Of a stretch of 64,000 bases of DNA, positions 49,893 to 59,339 are shown piece by piece (within the stretch, counting starts at the first letter, position 1; the number at the start of each line of letters is the position of its first letter). A program made the translations under genes and the position numbers. Source of the DNA: Nocardia huaxiensis (GTDB lineage Bacteria; Actinomycetota; Actinomycetes; Mycobacteriales; Mycobacteriaceae); assembly GCF_013744875.1 (NCBI RefSeq), contig NZ_CP059399.1, forward strand, positions 7,502,001 through 7,566,000. The letters are read 5' to 3'. Under the pieces are notes generated by a model. That model did no database searches and was not told the DNA's origin. It saw nothing but the letters and a program-made list of their open reading frames with translations.

Positions 49893-49934
49893 ATGCCTGC
49901 GGGGGACTATCGAATGCCGGACGGTTCAGGATGA
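49893..49934 (+). other. Possible 13-codon leader ORF coupled to the STAND gene
   Basis: ATG at 49893 opens a 13-codon frame whose TGA overlaps the STAND start codon as ATGA. TAGATT at 49881-49886 could be a -10 box placing transcription start at this ATG, giving a leaderless transcript. The STAND ATG itself lacks a good ribosome binding site. Confidence 0.35.
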
Positions 49935-52900
49935 CCGACGACAGCACCACCGACGTGCGAACAACCTCTCCCCGAGCCGATTTCGCCCGCCGCTTCGCCG
50001 AACTCTACGCAGCCGCGGGCAATCCCACCCTGCGCCGGGTAGCCACCGCTGCCGAGAACCGCATGCGCGCCGCCCACGGCAACCGCGCCGGCGGGGCCTC
50101 CGCCCAGCGCATCAGCGATTGGAAGGCGGGCCGAAATGTCCCCGCCCGCTTCGAATCCCTGCTTCCGGTGGTCCTCACCCTCATCGACCTGGCCCGGAAA
50201 TCAGGCACACCCCTGGCCCGCGAACTAGCGGAAACCCGCGAATGGCAACGCCTCTGGCACGCCGCCACCACCTGGGACCCCGACGCCGACACCGAATCCG
50301 CCTGCCCCTACCCCGGCCTCACCTCCTACGGCCCGCGAGATCGCCACCTGTTCTTCGGCCGCACCCGCAACACCGCCGAACTCACCGCCCTGGTCCGCGA
50401 AACCGCGGGCAGCGCAACCAGAATCGTCGCGGTGGTCGGCGCGTCGGGGGCCGGGAAGTCCTCACTGCTGGCAGCCGGCCTGGCCCCGTCGCTCACCGAC
50501 TGGAACGTCACCGCATTCACCCCCGGCACACATCCTGTGACCGCCTTGCGCGCGGCCACTGAAAACCCCGGTGCGGGCAGCGGCGTCGTCCCGGCACACC
50601 TGCTCCTGATCGACCAGTTCGAAGAACTCTTCACCACCTGCGACAGCGAACCCGAACGCGCCGAATTCCTTACCGCCCTGCACGACTGCGCCACCCGCGC
50701 CGAGCAACCGGTCACCGTGGTCCTCGCCGTGCGCGCCGACTTCTACGGCCACTGCCTGAGCTACCCCGTCCTCCAGGACACCCTCGAACATCGCAGCTAC
50801 CTGCTCGGCCCGATGCGCATGGACGAACTGGCACAAGCCATTTCCGGCCCCGCCCGAGCCGCCGGACTCGAACTCGAGACCGGCTTGGAAGAACTCGTCA
50901 TCACCGAACTGTGCGGAGCCGAGGCCGCACACGACCATCGCGGCTACGACCCCGGCGCACTCCCCCTGCTCTCCCACGTCATGGCCGCCACCTGGCAGCA
51001 CCGAGAAGGCCGCCGCCTCACCGTATCCGGCTACCGCAAGGCGGGCGGGGTGGTCGGCTCGGTCGCCGAGACCGCCGAGAACGCATGGAACGAACTCACG
51101 CCTCCACAGCAGGAAGCCGCGCACGACATCTTGCTGGCATTGGTTGCGGTGGGCCAGGATTCGCGGGACACCCGGCGGCCGGGTAATCGCGCGGAACTGC
51201 TGCGCCGAGCGGCGACGGTCGAGGACGCCACCGCCGCACTGGAATTGCTCTCCGCCGCCCGTCTCGTCTCCTTGGACGCCGACGCCGTCACGCTGACCCA
51301 CGAGATCGTTCTCAGTTCCTGGCCCCGGCTTCGCGGCTGGATCGACTCCGACCGCGTCGGATACCTGGTGCGTCAGCGCACGGAAACCGATGCCGTGGAA
51401 TGGAATTCGAAGGATCGCGAACCTTCCCTACTCTACAGCGGGGCACGATTGCAGCAGGCGCTGGACAACACCGGCGCGCTGCCTGCCGGTTCGCCCGCCC
51501 ACGAGTTCCTGGCGGCGAGCACAGCGGCTCGCGACCACGCGCAACGCCGATCCTCCAGGGGGAAGGCGATACTCGCGCTGCTGGGCGTGGTGCTGCTCAT
51601 CCTGGGTTTCGCCACCTATACGCAGACGCGCTCCGTCCGGGAGCAGCGCGCGGATCGGACCTTCGCCGCGGTGGTGGCGGAGGCGAACCGGCAGTGGACC
51701 TCGAATCCGGCACTGTCGGCGCAGCTGTATCTGGTAGCGCACGAGCTGCGTCCCGGAGACCCCGATGTCGAAGCCAAACTGCTCCAGACACAGCATATTC
51801 CGCTCGCGAAGTCCCTATCCGGCCACACCGAGCCGGGCCAGTGGGCCGGCTACGTTCCCGGCGGCCGGGCGCTGGCGTCGATCGGCTCCGAAGCACTCCA
51901 GCTGTGGGATATGCAGGATCCGCTGCACCCGCGGAAGCTCGGACAGCCCATCCCGGATGTCCAAAGCGCAACCTTCAGCCCCGACGGCACACTGATGGCC
52001 ACCCCGGAAACGAACTGGAGCACCTACCAATGGAAAACACGGCTCTGGGACATTCGCGACCTCGAGAATCCCCGTGAACTGGCCACGCTGCACGACACCG
52101 AAGCCGGCCAGCCGGACGAGGCGGTTTTCCTCGCGGACGGCCGGACCCTGGCAGTCCTGACCGCCAGCCACCTTCAGTTGTGGGATATCACCGTGCCCGC
52201 GGCGCCGATTCCGGGACGCGCCTGGCCGGTGTCGAATGGACAGGCGCCGATGGTATTCGGAACTCTGGAACTGAGCGCCGACCGCAAGACACTGGCCGTC
52301 ATCCGGCCCAGCACCACGGATTCGTTCGACACCGTCCAGTTGTGGAACGTGTCCGCCCCTTCCGCTCCGGCGAGAATTCCCGGCGAACTGCGCGGGCCGT
52401 CGACGGGGATCCGGGAGGCCGCCTTCAGCCCGGACGGCCGGCTGCTGGCGATCGGCACCGGCAATTCCTCGATGCTCCCGCTCGGGCGAGACTCGGGCAA
52501 GGTGCAGATCTGGGATATCAGCGACCCCACCCACCCGCGAACTCCCGGCCCCATCCTGGAAACCGGTGAATCCGGAGGTCACGGACTCGCGTTCAGCCCG
52601 GACAGCCGGGTACTGGCCGCCGGGACCGACGACGGCGCGGCGCTGTGGAACATCGTGGAACTCGGCTCGCCCACCCGCATCGGCGGAAATCTGACACTCG
52701 GCCCGGCCGTGTGCCATTGGCGCGGAACCTCGAAACCGTGCGAAGACAAGCCCAGCTGGCTGACCTTCGGTCCCGACGGCGCCACCCTGACCGGCGTGAG
52801 CAGCGGGGGCGCCCTCATCGTGTGGTCACTGCCCACGACCGTGCTCGACGGACATGCGGGCTGGACCGCGGCACCCATGTTCGACAGCACCGGACAACGC

Positions 52901-53896
52901 ATGGTCACCGCGTCGACCGACGGCCGGATCACCGTCTGGGATGCGCGAAACCCGCTGACGCCATTGCGAATCGGCGAGCACCGGCTGGAACCGGAGCTCT
53001 ACAACTTCACTCTCTCCCCGGATGGCCGCACTCTAGTGGTCAACGACTTCAGCACCACGGCGATCCTGCTGGACCTCTCCGATCCGGCGCACATCCGGCA
53101 GCTCGGCACGTGGCAGCAGTCCGAGAAGTATTCGCGGTGGATGCTCAGTCCCGACTGGAAGTTCATGGCCACCACCGACGGCGAGCGGACCATCCAGCTC
53201 TGGGACCTGTCCGATCTCGCCCATCCGGCGCCGATCGGCACGACGATCACGACAGTGTGGCGCAGTCCCTGGGTGGTCTTCGGGCCCGGCAACAGGACGA
53301 TCGCGGTCACCTCGGGCGGTTCCTTCGGGCTCGCGGACTCGGACGGCTTCGAGGCAACCCTCTGGGACATCGCCGATCCCGCACACCCTCGCACGCTCGG
53401 CGAACTCCTGCGGGCACCGGCCGGATCGCCATTCCTGAACATCACCTTCACCCCGGACCTGGCGACCATGCTCGTCGCGGACGGATCGTCACTGCAGAAC
53501 TGGGACATCAGCGACCCCGCACGGCCCGCCCGGCTCGGTGCGGCGGTCACCACGAACCCGATCTCGGTGGGCGCCATCGAATTCAGCGCCGATGGCCGGA
53601 CCATGCTCACCGGCGGCGGCGACTCCACCGTCCAGCTCTGGGACTACACCGATCGCGCCAACCCGACCCGGATCGGCAGTCCCATCGTGGATCCCGGACC
53701 GGCCTCCTGGGCGATCGGCTTCGGCCCCGGGGACAGAATCCTCGCCGGAGCCACCCTCGGCGGTGAAATTCGCCTGTGGGACTTGGATGTTCAGCACGCC
53801 ATCGATCGCGCCTGCGCGGTCACCGGTGAACTCTGGACGCCGGAGCTGTGGGAACGCTACCTGCCGCAGCTGGCCTACGATCCGCCGTGTGACTGA
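49931..53896 (+). CDS. HTH-nSTAND1-TM-WD40 protein (STAND-type signalling NTPase)
   Basis: This is a 1321-residue protein. Residues ~15-100 hold a helix-turn-helix-like part (SAQRISDWKAGRNVP). CPYPGLTSYGPRDRHLFFGR opens an nSTAND1 NTPase with Walker A GASGAGKSS (170-178) and Walker B LLLIDQFEEL (224-233). A transmembrane helix lies at ~543-563 (ILALLGVVLLILGFATYT). From ~640, I count 14 blades ending in LWDxxDPxxP-type motifs, enough for two seven-bladed propellers, then a Cys-containing cap. STAND proteins oligomerise on ligand binding and act in stress, developmental or antiviral signalling. No effector domain is recognised. Confidence 0.85.
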   Translation: MTDDSTTDVRTTSPRADFARRFAELYAAAGNPTLRRVATAAENRMRAAHGNRAGGASAQRISDWKAGRNVPARFESLLPVVLTLIDLARKSGTPLARELAETREWQRLWHAATTWDPDADTESACPYPGLTSYGPRDRHLFFGRTRNTAELTALVRETAGSATRIVAVVGASGAGKSSLLAAGLAPSLTDWNVTAFTPGTHPVTALRAATENPGAGSGVVPAHLLLIDQFEELFTTCDSEPERAEFLTALHDCATRAEQPVTVVLAVRADFYGHCLSYPVLQDTLEHRSYLLGPMRMDELAQAISGPARAAGLELETGLEELVITELCGAEAAHDHRGYDPGALPLLSHVMAATWQHREGRRLTVSGYRKAGGVVGSVAETAENAWNELTPPQQEAAHDILLALVAVGQDSRDTRRPGNRAELLRRAATVEDATAALELLSAARLVSLDADAVTLTHEIVLSSWPRLRGWIDSDRVGYLVRQRTETDAVEWNSKDREPSLLYSGARLQQALDNTGALPAGSPAHEFLAASTAARDHAQRRSSRGKAILALLGVVLLILGFATYTQTRSVREQRADRTFAAVVAEANRQWTSNPALSAQLYLVAHELRPGDPDVEAKLLQTQHIPLAKSLSGHTEPGQWAGYVPGGRALASIGSEALQLWDMQDPLHPRKLGQPIPDVQSATFSPDGTLMATPETNWSTYQWKTRLWDIRDLENPRELATLHDTEAGQPDEAVFLADGRTLAVLTASHLQLWDITVPAAPIPGRAWPVSNGQAPMVFGTLELSADRKTLAVIRPSTTDSFDTVQLWNVSAPSAPARIPGELRGPSTGIREAAFSPDGRLLAIGTGNSSMLPLGRDSGKVQIWDISDPTHPRTPGPILETGESGGHGLAFSPDSRVLAAGTDDGAALWNIVELGSPTRIGGNLTLGPAVCHWRGTSKPCEDKPSWLTFGPDGATLTGVSSGGALIVWSLPTTVLDGHAGWTAAPMFDSTGQRMVTASTDGRITVWDARNPLTPLRIGEHRLEPELYNFTLSPDGRTLVVNDFSTTAILLDLSDPAHIRQLGTWQQSEKYSRWMLSPDWKFMATTDGERTIQLWDLSDLAHPAPIGTTITTVWRSPWVVFGPGNRTIAVTSGGSFGLADSDGFEATLWDIADPAHPRTLGELLRAPAGSPFLNITFTPDLATMLVADGSSLQNWDISDPARPARLGAAVTTNPISVGAIEFSADGRTMLTGGGDSTVQLWDYTDRANPTRIGSPIVDPGPASWAIGFGPGDRILAGATLGGEIRLWDLDVQHAIDRACAVTGELWTPELWERYLPQLAYDPPCD

Positions 53897-53979
53897 CCCC
53901 CGCACGCGAACACGCCTGCGGCGGTGACCGGCCCCCTGCGCCGGGCACCGCTACCGCACGGCGCAGGAACCGCGCGTCC

Positions 53980-54078
53980 CTGTCGCACCGCTTCCTCGGA
54001 CGGTGCGACGCTCTGCCGTACCGCCCGCTCGGGCGGTACGCCGTTCTGCCGCACCACCCGTTCAGGCGGTGCGTCGTT
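53980..54078. repeat. Three tandem 33-bp repeats, each a hairpin
   Basis: Units at 53980-54012, 54013-54045 and 54046-54078 each begin CTG(T/C)CG and contain a palindrome, e.g. GTACCGCCCG/CGGGCGGTAC in unit 2. They lie between the convergent STAND and DUF4254 genes and run into the latter's 3' end. They may act as a transcription-termination array. Confidence 0.7.
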
Positions 54079-54619
54079 CTTCCGAATCCCCGTGCGGCAC
54101 AGTGCCGTCGCGGGATCGCCCGCCATCACCGCGCAGCGCCCAGGAGCCGTCGCCGCGCGCCGCGCGCGGGGCCACGATGCCGGCGGCGCGGTCGGTCCAG
54201 CCGTCGGCCATCTGGGCGAGCATGAACCAGGCGGCGTGCACCTCTTCGTCGCTCACCTTCTCCGCGGTGCGCAGCAGGTGGACCGCGCGCACGTGCGCGG
54301 CGGCCATGGCGTCGACGAGCGAGCCGAGGGATTCCGTCCGTGTCACACCCCGCCGACGTGCACGGGCGGCCACCCATTCGTCGATGACCGTCACCATTCG
54401 AGCGCGTAGCTCGTCTATGCCGCCGGCGTCGCCGGGGTGTTGTCTGCGTTCCAGATGTAGTTCGGCGAGGGCGCGGGCCCAGCGGGTCACCGGGTGGTCG
54501 TCGGACTGGTCGCCTATGTGGCCGCAGAAGGCGGCCAGCAGTTCGTGCCAGTCGGGCAGCAGGGAGACGTCGTCACGGCCGCTCGCCCGCCACATGGGTG
54601 TGCTGTCCGGTACGTACAT
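54062..54619 (-). CDS. DUF4254 domain protein
   Basis: This is a 185-residue protein. WHELLAAFCGHIGD, ALAELHLERRQHPGDAGGIDELRARMVTVIDEWV (read in two motifs) and GSLVDAMAAAHVRAVHLL with two conserved His and acidic residues fit DUF4254, an uncharacterised helical family frequent in Nocardia. ATG at 54619 has GGAGG nine bases upstream, so the longer in-frame extension to 54766 is rejected. The C-terminal ~15 residues are encoded by the 33-bp repeat region and are probably unstructured. The function is unknown. Confidence 0.7.
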   Translation of the reverse strand: MYVPDSTPMWRASGRDDVSLLPDWHELLAAFCGHIGDQSDDHPVTRWARALAELHLERRQHPGDAGGIDELRARMVTVIDEWVAARARRRGVTRTESLGSLVDAMAAAHVRAVHLLRTAEKVSDEEVHAAWFMLAQMADGWTDRAAGIVAPRAARGDGSWALRGDGGRSRDGTVPHGDSEERRTA

Positions 54620-54957
54620 ACCTACTAACCTCCACGGCGGAGCGGGGCGCACCCGGCGCCGTGGACGGTTACCGGACCGCGAGCCCGGCGCGGCAAGGGC
54701 GGACCGCACCGGATCCTGGCAACCGCTATCGGCGAAGGGCACATCTCGATGCGGCGCCGGGTGCAACTACAGGATGACCCGGAGCCGTTGTCCGCCCACC
54801 GCCCTTTCGGTGGCCTTCCACTGCCCATTAATTCGACGCACCGCAAGACACGCCCAAGTAATAAGCGGGCGACCAGTCCTAATCGGTCGAATTGTCCTGT
54901 GCGAGAGGTATTTTGCGGCTTATCGTACCGACTGGTCAGACTTTCGCGACGGAATGT
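54620..54957. other. 338-bp intergenic region between proB and the DUF4254 gene
   Basis: No gene is seen. GACCAGTC (54871-54878) and GACTGGTC (54930-54937) form an inverted repeat 51 bases apart. The second arm is part of GACTGGTCAGAC, which shares ten bases in reverse complement with the palindrome at 5097. The DUF4254 promoter should lie here. Confidence 0.4.
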
Positions 54958-56097
54958 TCAGACCTTGACGAGATCGTCGGCATGCACCACCGGACGCTGC
55001 AAACCCTCCGCGAGCTCACTCGTGGAACGGCCCTTCATGGTCTCCAGCTCATCACTGTCGAAGGACACCACCCCGCGCGCCACGATACGGCCGTCGGGGG
55101 CAACGAGATCCACCACATCGCCGCCGTAGAAACGGCCGCGCACCTCGGTGATACCGGCGGCCAGCAGCGAGTGGCGGCGATCGGCCACCGCCCGCACCGC
55201 ACCGTCGTCCAGATGCACCGCGCCATGACTGTCCGCGGCATGCCGCACCCAGAACTTGCGGGCGGACAGGCGAACCGGGCGCGCGGCGAAGGCCGTGCCC
55301 ACGCTCGCACCCGTCAGCGCCGCGGCCGCATCGGAGGCGGCGGCCAGCAGCACCGGCACCCCGGCATCCGCGGCCAGGCGCGCCGCCTGCAACTTCGAGG
55401 CCATGCCGCCGGTGCCGAGCGCGCCACCGCTGCCCGCGATCACACCGTCCAGATCGGCGCTGCTGCGCACCTCGGGAATGAAATTGGCGTCACCCTTGCG
55501 CGGGTCGCCGTCGTAGAGGCCGTCCACATCCGACAGCAGCACCAGCGCGTCCGCGCCCACCAGGTGGGCCACCAGCGCGGCCAGCCGGTCATTGTCGCCG
55601 AAACGGATCTCTTCCGTTGCGACGGTATCGTTTTCGTTCACCACCGCGATGGCGTGCAGCGACCGCAACCGATCCAGGGTGCGCTGGGCATTGCGATGAT
55701 GCTCGCGACGGCCGAAATCACCGGCCGACAGCAGCACCTGCCCGACCACCCGGCCGTAGCGGGAGAACGAGGTGCCCCACGCGTGCGCCAGCGCCAGCTG
55801 GCCCACACTGGCCGCCGCCTGCTTGGTCGCCAAATCCTTGGGCCGCTTGGACAATCCGAGCGGAGCCATGCCCGCGCCGATCGCACCCGAGGACACCACG
55901 ACCAGGTCCGAGCCCGCGCGCATGCGCGCCTCCACCGCATCGGCCAGCTTGTCCAGCCGATCGGTGTCCAGGCCGCCCTCCAGGCTGGTCAGCGCCGAGG
56001 AGCCGATCTTCACGACCACACTGCGCGCCGACGCGATCGCCTGCCGCGCCTCACTGAGTTCCGTAACCTGCGTACCGGTCGAACTCACTTGCACCAC
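54958..56097 (-). CDS. proB: Glutamate 5-kinase
   Basis: This 379-residue enzyme catalyses the first step of proline synthesis, ATP-dependent phosphorylation of glutamate. [41 protein letters not shown] and [13 protein letters not shown] are the amino-acid-kinase motifs; [12 protein letters not shown] is the family signature. A PUA domain occupies ~285-370 ([28 protein letters not shown]). The start is GTG at 56097, 56094 or 56088; the last has AGG ten bases upstream. It follows obg, as in mycobacteria. Confidence 0.94.
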   Translation of the reverse strand: MVQVSSTGTQVTELSEARQAIASARSVVVKIGSSALTSLEGGLDTDRLDKLADAVEARMRAGSDLVVVSSGAIGAGMAPLGLSKRPKDLATKQAAASVGQLALAHAWGTSFSRYGRVVGQVLLSAGDFGRREHHRNAQRTLDRLRSLHAIAVVNENDTVATEEIRFGDNDRLAALVAHLVGADALVLLSDVDGLYDGDPRKGDANFIPEVRSSADLDGVIAGSGGALGTGGMASKLQAARLAADAGVPVLLAAASDAAAALTGASVGTAFAARPVRLSARKFWVRHAADSHGAVHLDDGAVRAVADRRHSLLAAGITEVRGRFYGGDVVDLVAPDGRIVARGVVSFDSDELETMKGRSTSELAEGLQRPVVHADDLVKV

Positions 56098-56260
56098 ACC
56101 TCAATTCGCCCGCGCCGCGCGTCGAACGCGACGCCGCACCCGAATGCTGTTCCCGACCCGCCCGCGCCGCTGTGGGCGGATCGACCGGCACCGTGCGTCA
56201 CCGCGCCGATGCCGTATCGAATCCTCTTTCACCGCAACGCCTTCCGGCGCGGCATGTGAG

Positions 56261-57715
56261 CTATCCCTCGTTCTCGTCCACCAGGCCGCGACGCACCCGG
56301 GAGGCGTGCTTGCGCTCGGCCGCGCCGATGCGCTCGGTCTGATCCAGGCGCGGGTCCACGCCACGACGGGTCATCAGGGTCTCCACACCCGCGGAGATCG
56401 ACGGCTCCCAGTCGAAGCAGTAGTCGGCGATGGTCACCGACGCGCCCGGCTCGGCGCCCAGCTTGACCAGCTCGTCCTCGACACCCAGGCGGGCCAGGCG
56501 GTCGGCCAGGTAGCCCACGGCCTCATCGTTGTCGAACTGGGTCTGATGCACCCAGCGCTCCGGGCGCTCCCCGGTGACGATGAAGCCGCCCTCCACCTCC
56601 GGATCCGGAATGACCCGGAAACCGCTGTCGCCCTTGGCAACCGGGCGGATGACCTGCCGCTTGGCCTCCGCCTTCGGCTGCGCCGCACGGTAGGCGGCGA
56701 CCATCTCGGCCAGCGCGAACGTCAACGGCCGCAAGCCTTCCCGGCTCACCGCGGAAATCTTGAAGACCGGCCAGCCGCGCTTGGCGAGCTCCGGCTCCAC
56801 GAAATCGGCCAGCTCGTCGGCATCGGGGATGTCGGCCTTGTTGAGAATGACCACGCGCGGGCGATCCGCCAGATCACCCAGCCCGGCGTCACCCTTCAGC
56901 GCGGGCTGATACGCGGCCAACTCGGCCTCGAGCGCATCGATATCGGAGATGGGATCGCGGCCCGGCTCCATGGTCGCGCAGTCCACCACATGGGCCAGCA
57001 CCGCGCAGCGCTCCAGATGCCGCAGGAAGTCCAGGCCCAGACCACGGCCCTCGCTCGCACCCGGAATCAGACCCGGCACATCGGCGACCGTGAACGTGGT
57101 GTCCCCCGACTGCACCACACCGAGATTCGGCACCAGCGTGGTGAACGGGTAGTCCGCGATCTTCGGCTTGGCCGCCGACAGCACCGACACCAGCGACGAC
57201 TTGCCGGCCGACGGGAAACCCACCAGGCCCACATCCGCCACCGACTTCAGCTCGAGCACGAGATCGCGCTCCTGGCCGTCCTCACCGAGCAGCGCGAAAC
57301 CGGGCGCCTTGCGCGCCTTCGACACCAGCGCCGCATTGCCCAGACCGCCGCGACCGCCCTGCGCCGCCACAAACGTCTCGCCCACACCGACCAGATCCGC
57401 CAGGATCTCGCCCTCGGGGCTCATGACCACCGTGCCCGACGGCACCTTCAGCAGCAGCCCCTCACCCTGCTTGCCATTGCGGTTGCCGCCCTCACCGGGC
57501 TTGCCGTTGCCACCCTTGGCATGCGGATGGAAATGGAAGTCCAGCAGGGTGTGCACATTCGGGTCGACCTCGAGGATCACATCCCCGCCATTGCCGCCAT
57601 TGCCGCCGTCGGGGCCGCCGAGCGGCATGAACTTCTCGCGGCGCACCGAGGCGCACCCGTGCCCACCCTTACCCGCGCGCACGTGCAGCACGACACGGTC
57701 GATGAATTTGGACAT
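56261..57715 (-). CDS. obg: Obg/CgtA GTPase
   Basis: This 484-residue ribosome-associated GTPase acts in 50S subunit assembly and stress control. The glycine-rich Obg fold ([35 protein letters not shown]) covers residues 1-158. The G domain has [12 protein letters not shown] (G1), DVPGLIPGA (G3) and NKAD (G4). A C-terminal OCT domain ([20 protein letters not shown]) follows. ATG at 57715 is preferred since MSKFIDRV is the conserved start; GGAGG lies 12 bases upstream. The upstream rpmA terminator suggests it also has its own promoter. Confidence 0.95.
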   Translation of the reverse strand: MSKFIDRVVLHVRAGKGGHGCASVRREKFMPLGGPDGGNGGNGGDVILEVDPNVHTLLDFHFHPHAKGGNGKPGEGGNRNGKQGEGLLLKVPSGTVVMSPEGEILADLVGVGETFVAAQGGRGGLGNAALVSKARKAPGFALLGEDGQERDLVLELKSVADVGLVGFPSAGKSSLVSVLSAAKPKIADYPFTTLVPNLGVVQSGDTTFTVADVPGLIPGASEGRGLGLDFLRHLERCAVLAHVVDCATMEPGRDPISDIDALEAELAAYQPALKGDAGLGDLADRPRVVILNKADIPDADELADFVEPELAKRGWPVFKISAVSREGLRPLTFALAEMVAAYRAAQPKAEAKRQVIRPVAKGDSGFRVIPDPEVEGGFIVTGERPERWVHQTQFDNDEAVGYLADRLARLGVEDELVKLGAEPGASVTIADYCFDWEPSISAGVETLMTRRGVDPRLDQTERIGAAERKHASRVRRGLVDENEG

Positions 57716-57746
57716 GGCTTTGATCATCCTCCTTCTAAAGGGGTCC

Positions 57747-57765
57747 GGGGGCCTAGCCCCCGGTC
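57747..57765. repeat. GC-rich hairpin in the obg leader
   Basis: CCGGGGGC-CTA-GCCCCCGG is a perfect 8-bp stem with a 3-base loop, about 30 bases upstream of the obg start. It resembles the element at 45856-45889 and may be the same kind of dispersed repeat. Confidence 0.6.
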
Positions 57766-57807
57766 TCCCTCGCCGTGCCGCGGACTACTGCGCCTCGCGT
57801 CGGACGC

Positions 57808-57852
57808 GAGAACAAACAAAGCGGGCCAGGGTGTTTCCGCACCCTGACCCGC
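57808..57852 (-). terminator. Intrinsic terminator after rpmA
   Basis: On the minus strand GCGGGTCAGGGTG and CACCCTGGCCCGC form a 13-bp stem (57821-57833/57840-57852, one wobble pair) followed by TTTGTTTGTTCTC. This is a clear Rho-independent terminator 36 bases after the rpmA stop. Confidence 0.85.
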
Positions 57853-57887
57853 TTCGGAAAGCTATGTGGAGGAACCTCCGGACGGCG

Positions 57888-58154
57888 TCAGGCCGACACC
57901 GGCTCCGGAACCACGATGTTGACGGTCTTGCGACCACGCTTGGTGCCGAACTGCACCGCGCCCGCCTCGAGGGCGAACAGCGTGTCGTCGCCGCCACGGC
58001 CGACGTTCACGCCGGGGTGGAAGTGGGTGCCGCGCTGACGAACGAGAATCTCGCCCGCCTTGACGGTCTGACCGCCGAAGCGCTTCACACCGAGCCGCTG
58101 GGCATTCGAGTCGCGACCGTTGCGCGAGCTGGATGCACCCTTCTTATGTGCCAT
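57888..58154 (-). CDS. rpmA: 50S ribosomal protein L27
   Basis: This 88-residue protein is L27: [43 protein letters not shown] in two motifs and [15 protein letters not shown]. The N-terminal tail reaches the peptidyl-transferase centre. There is no Firmicute-type cleavable leader. It follows rplU by 120 bases in the usual rplU-rpmA operon, and a strong terminator follows it. Confidence 0.97.
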   Translation of the reverse strand: MAHKKGASSSRNGRDSNAQRLGVKRFGGQTVKAGEILVRQRGTHFHPGVNVGRGGDDTLFALEAGAVQFGTKRGRKTVNIVVPEPVSA

Positions 58155-58274
58155 GTCTCAGTACTCCTCGTGCAGTGCCTATTCGGGCATGATCGGGGCC
58201 CTGCGTGGTTACGCAGGCTGCCTCCTCCGGGCCTGACCGCTCATGCCCGGGGTGCGAACCCCTGGTCGGAACTC

Positions 58275-58586
58275 TTACTTGATGCCGGTGACCTTCAGGA
58301 CCGTCAGCTTCTGACGGTGGCCCTGACGCTTGTGGTAGCCGGTCTTGTTCTTGAACTTGTGGATGCGGATCTTCGGGCCCTTGGTCTGCTCGACGACCTC
58401 GGCGGACACGGAGACCTTCGCCAGCTTGTCAGCATCGGTGGTCAGCTCGGCGCCATTCACAACCAGCACCGGCGCCAGGGACACGGACGTGCCCGGCTCA
58501 CCCTCGATCTTCTCGACCTTCACCAGGTCACCGACCGCGACCTTGTACTGCTTTCCGCCGGTCTTGACGATCGCGTACGTTGCCAT
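58275..58586 (-). CDS. rplU: 50S ribosomal protein L21
   Basis: This 103-residue protein is L21, binding 23S r[33 protein letters not shown], and the C-terminal motif [23 protein letters not shown] at 58586 (MATYAIV) is the conserved start; an in-frame codon at 58622 is rejected. It is first gene of the rplU-rpmA operon. The 285-base region to the divergent DUF3224 gene should hold its promoter and leader. Confidence 0.97.
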   Translation of the reverse strand: MATYAIVKTGGKQYKVAVGDLVKVEKIEGEPGTSVSLAPVLVVNGAELTTDADKLAKVSVSAEVVEQTKGPKIRIHKFKNKTGYHKRQGHRQKLTVLKVTGIK

Positions 58587-58871
58587 CGGTCGGCTGCCCT
58601 TCTCTCTGTCATCGAATGCCATCGCGGCACTCTGCTCACACGGCCGGAGTTCGATTCACACCGAATACCGCCGCAGACTGGTCTGGTAATCCCGCCGCTC
58701 TAGCGTCCGGTGACTCTCGAAGAGATTCGGGCACCTAACGCGATGGTCACAGCAGACTGCTGTCACCTGGCAGCGACTGACCAAGACTACAGGACCGGCC
58801 CAATCCCAGCCAAACCGGGGGTTGTCGCGTTCTTACAAGATCGTGTCGGTGGTGCGTGACACGATTCCCGC

Positions 58872-59279
58872 ATGCGAGCTACCGGCACCTTCAGCGTCAA
58901 ATCCTTCGTTCCCACCGAGGTTGTTCCCGATCCGGCCGTCCCGACCGGACTGGCGGTCGGCGTCGCACAGATGGAGAAGCACTTCGAAGGCGAAGTGGTC
59001 GGCCGGGCTGCGACATTGTTCACCTCCGCGTTCGATCAGGCGTCCGGCGTCGGAACCTATGTGGCCATGGAATCTTTCGAGGGGACCGTGGGCGGGAAGG
59101 CCGGGGCCTTCAACTTCGCGCACTCGGCCTCCACACTCGGCACCGATCGGCGCGACGAGTTCTTCGTCATCGTGCCGGGCAGCGGCACCGGCGATCTGGC
59201 GGGGATCACCGGCAATGGCGGCATGGCCGTCGATGAGGACGGGACGCATCGCATCTGGTTCGAGTACGCGCTCGGGTAA
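58872..59279 (+). CDS. DUF3224 domain protein
   Basis: This 135-residue protein starts MRATGTFSVKSFVPTEVVPD and contains AQMEKHFEGEVVGRAATLFTSAFD in two motifs, AMESFEGTVGGKAGAFNFAHSA and GTGDLAGITGNGGMAV, which is the beta-barrel pattern of DUF3224. The family is thought to share the allene-oxide-cyclase-like barrel; its function is unknown. It is a single gene, divergent from rplU and convergent with rne, where mycobacteria carry an unrelated gene (dctA). Confidence 0.85.
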   Translation: MRATGTFSVKSFVPTEVVPDPAVPTGLAVGVAQMEKHFEGEVVGRAATLFTSAFDQASGVGTYVAMESFEGTVGGKAGAFNFAHSASTLGTDRRDEFFVIVPGSGTGDLAGITGNGGMAVDEDGTHRIWFEYALG

Positions 59280-59288
59280 TCGGCAACG

Positions 59289-59322
59289 CAATGGCCCCGC
59301 TGGAATTCCAGCGGGGCCATTG
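59289..59322. terminator. Perfect 34-bp palindrome, bidirectional terminator
   Basis: A perfect palindrome of 34 bases centred on GGAATTCC lies between the convergent DUF3224 and rne genes, ten bases after the former's stop. Symmetry and position indicate a shared terminator. Confidence 0.75.
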
Positions 59323-59339
59323 TCGTCCGACGACCTGGG

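Noticed and set aside
53980..54078. CRISPR-like tandem repeats
   Set aside because: The 33-bp units are contiguous with no spacers.
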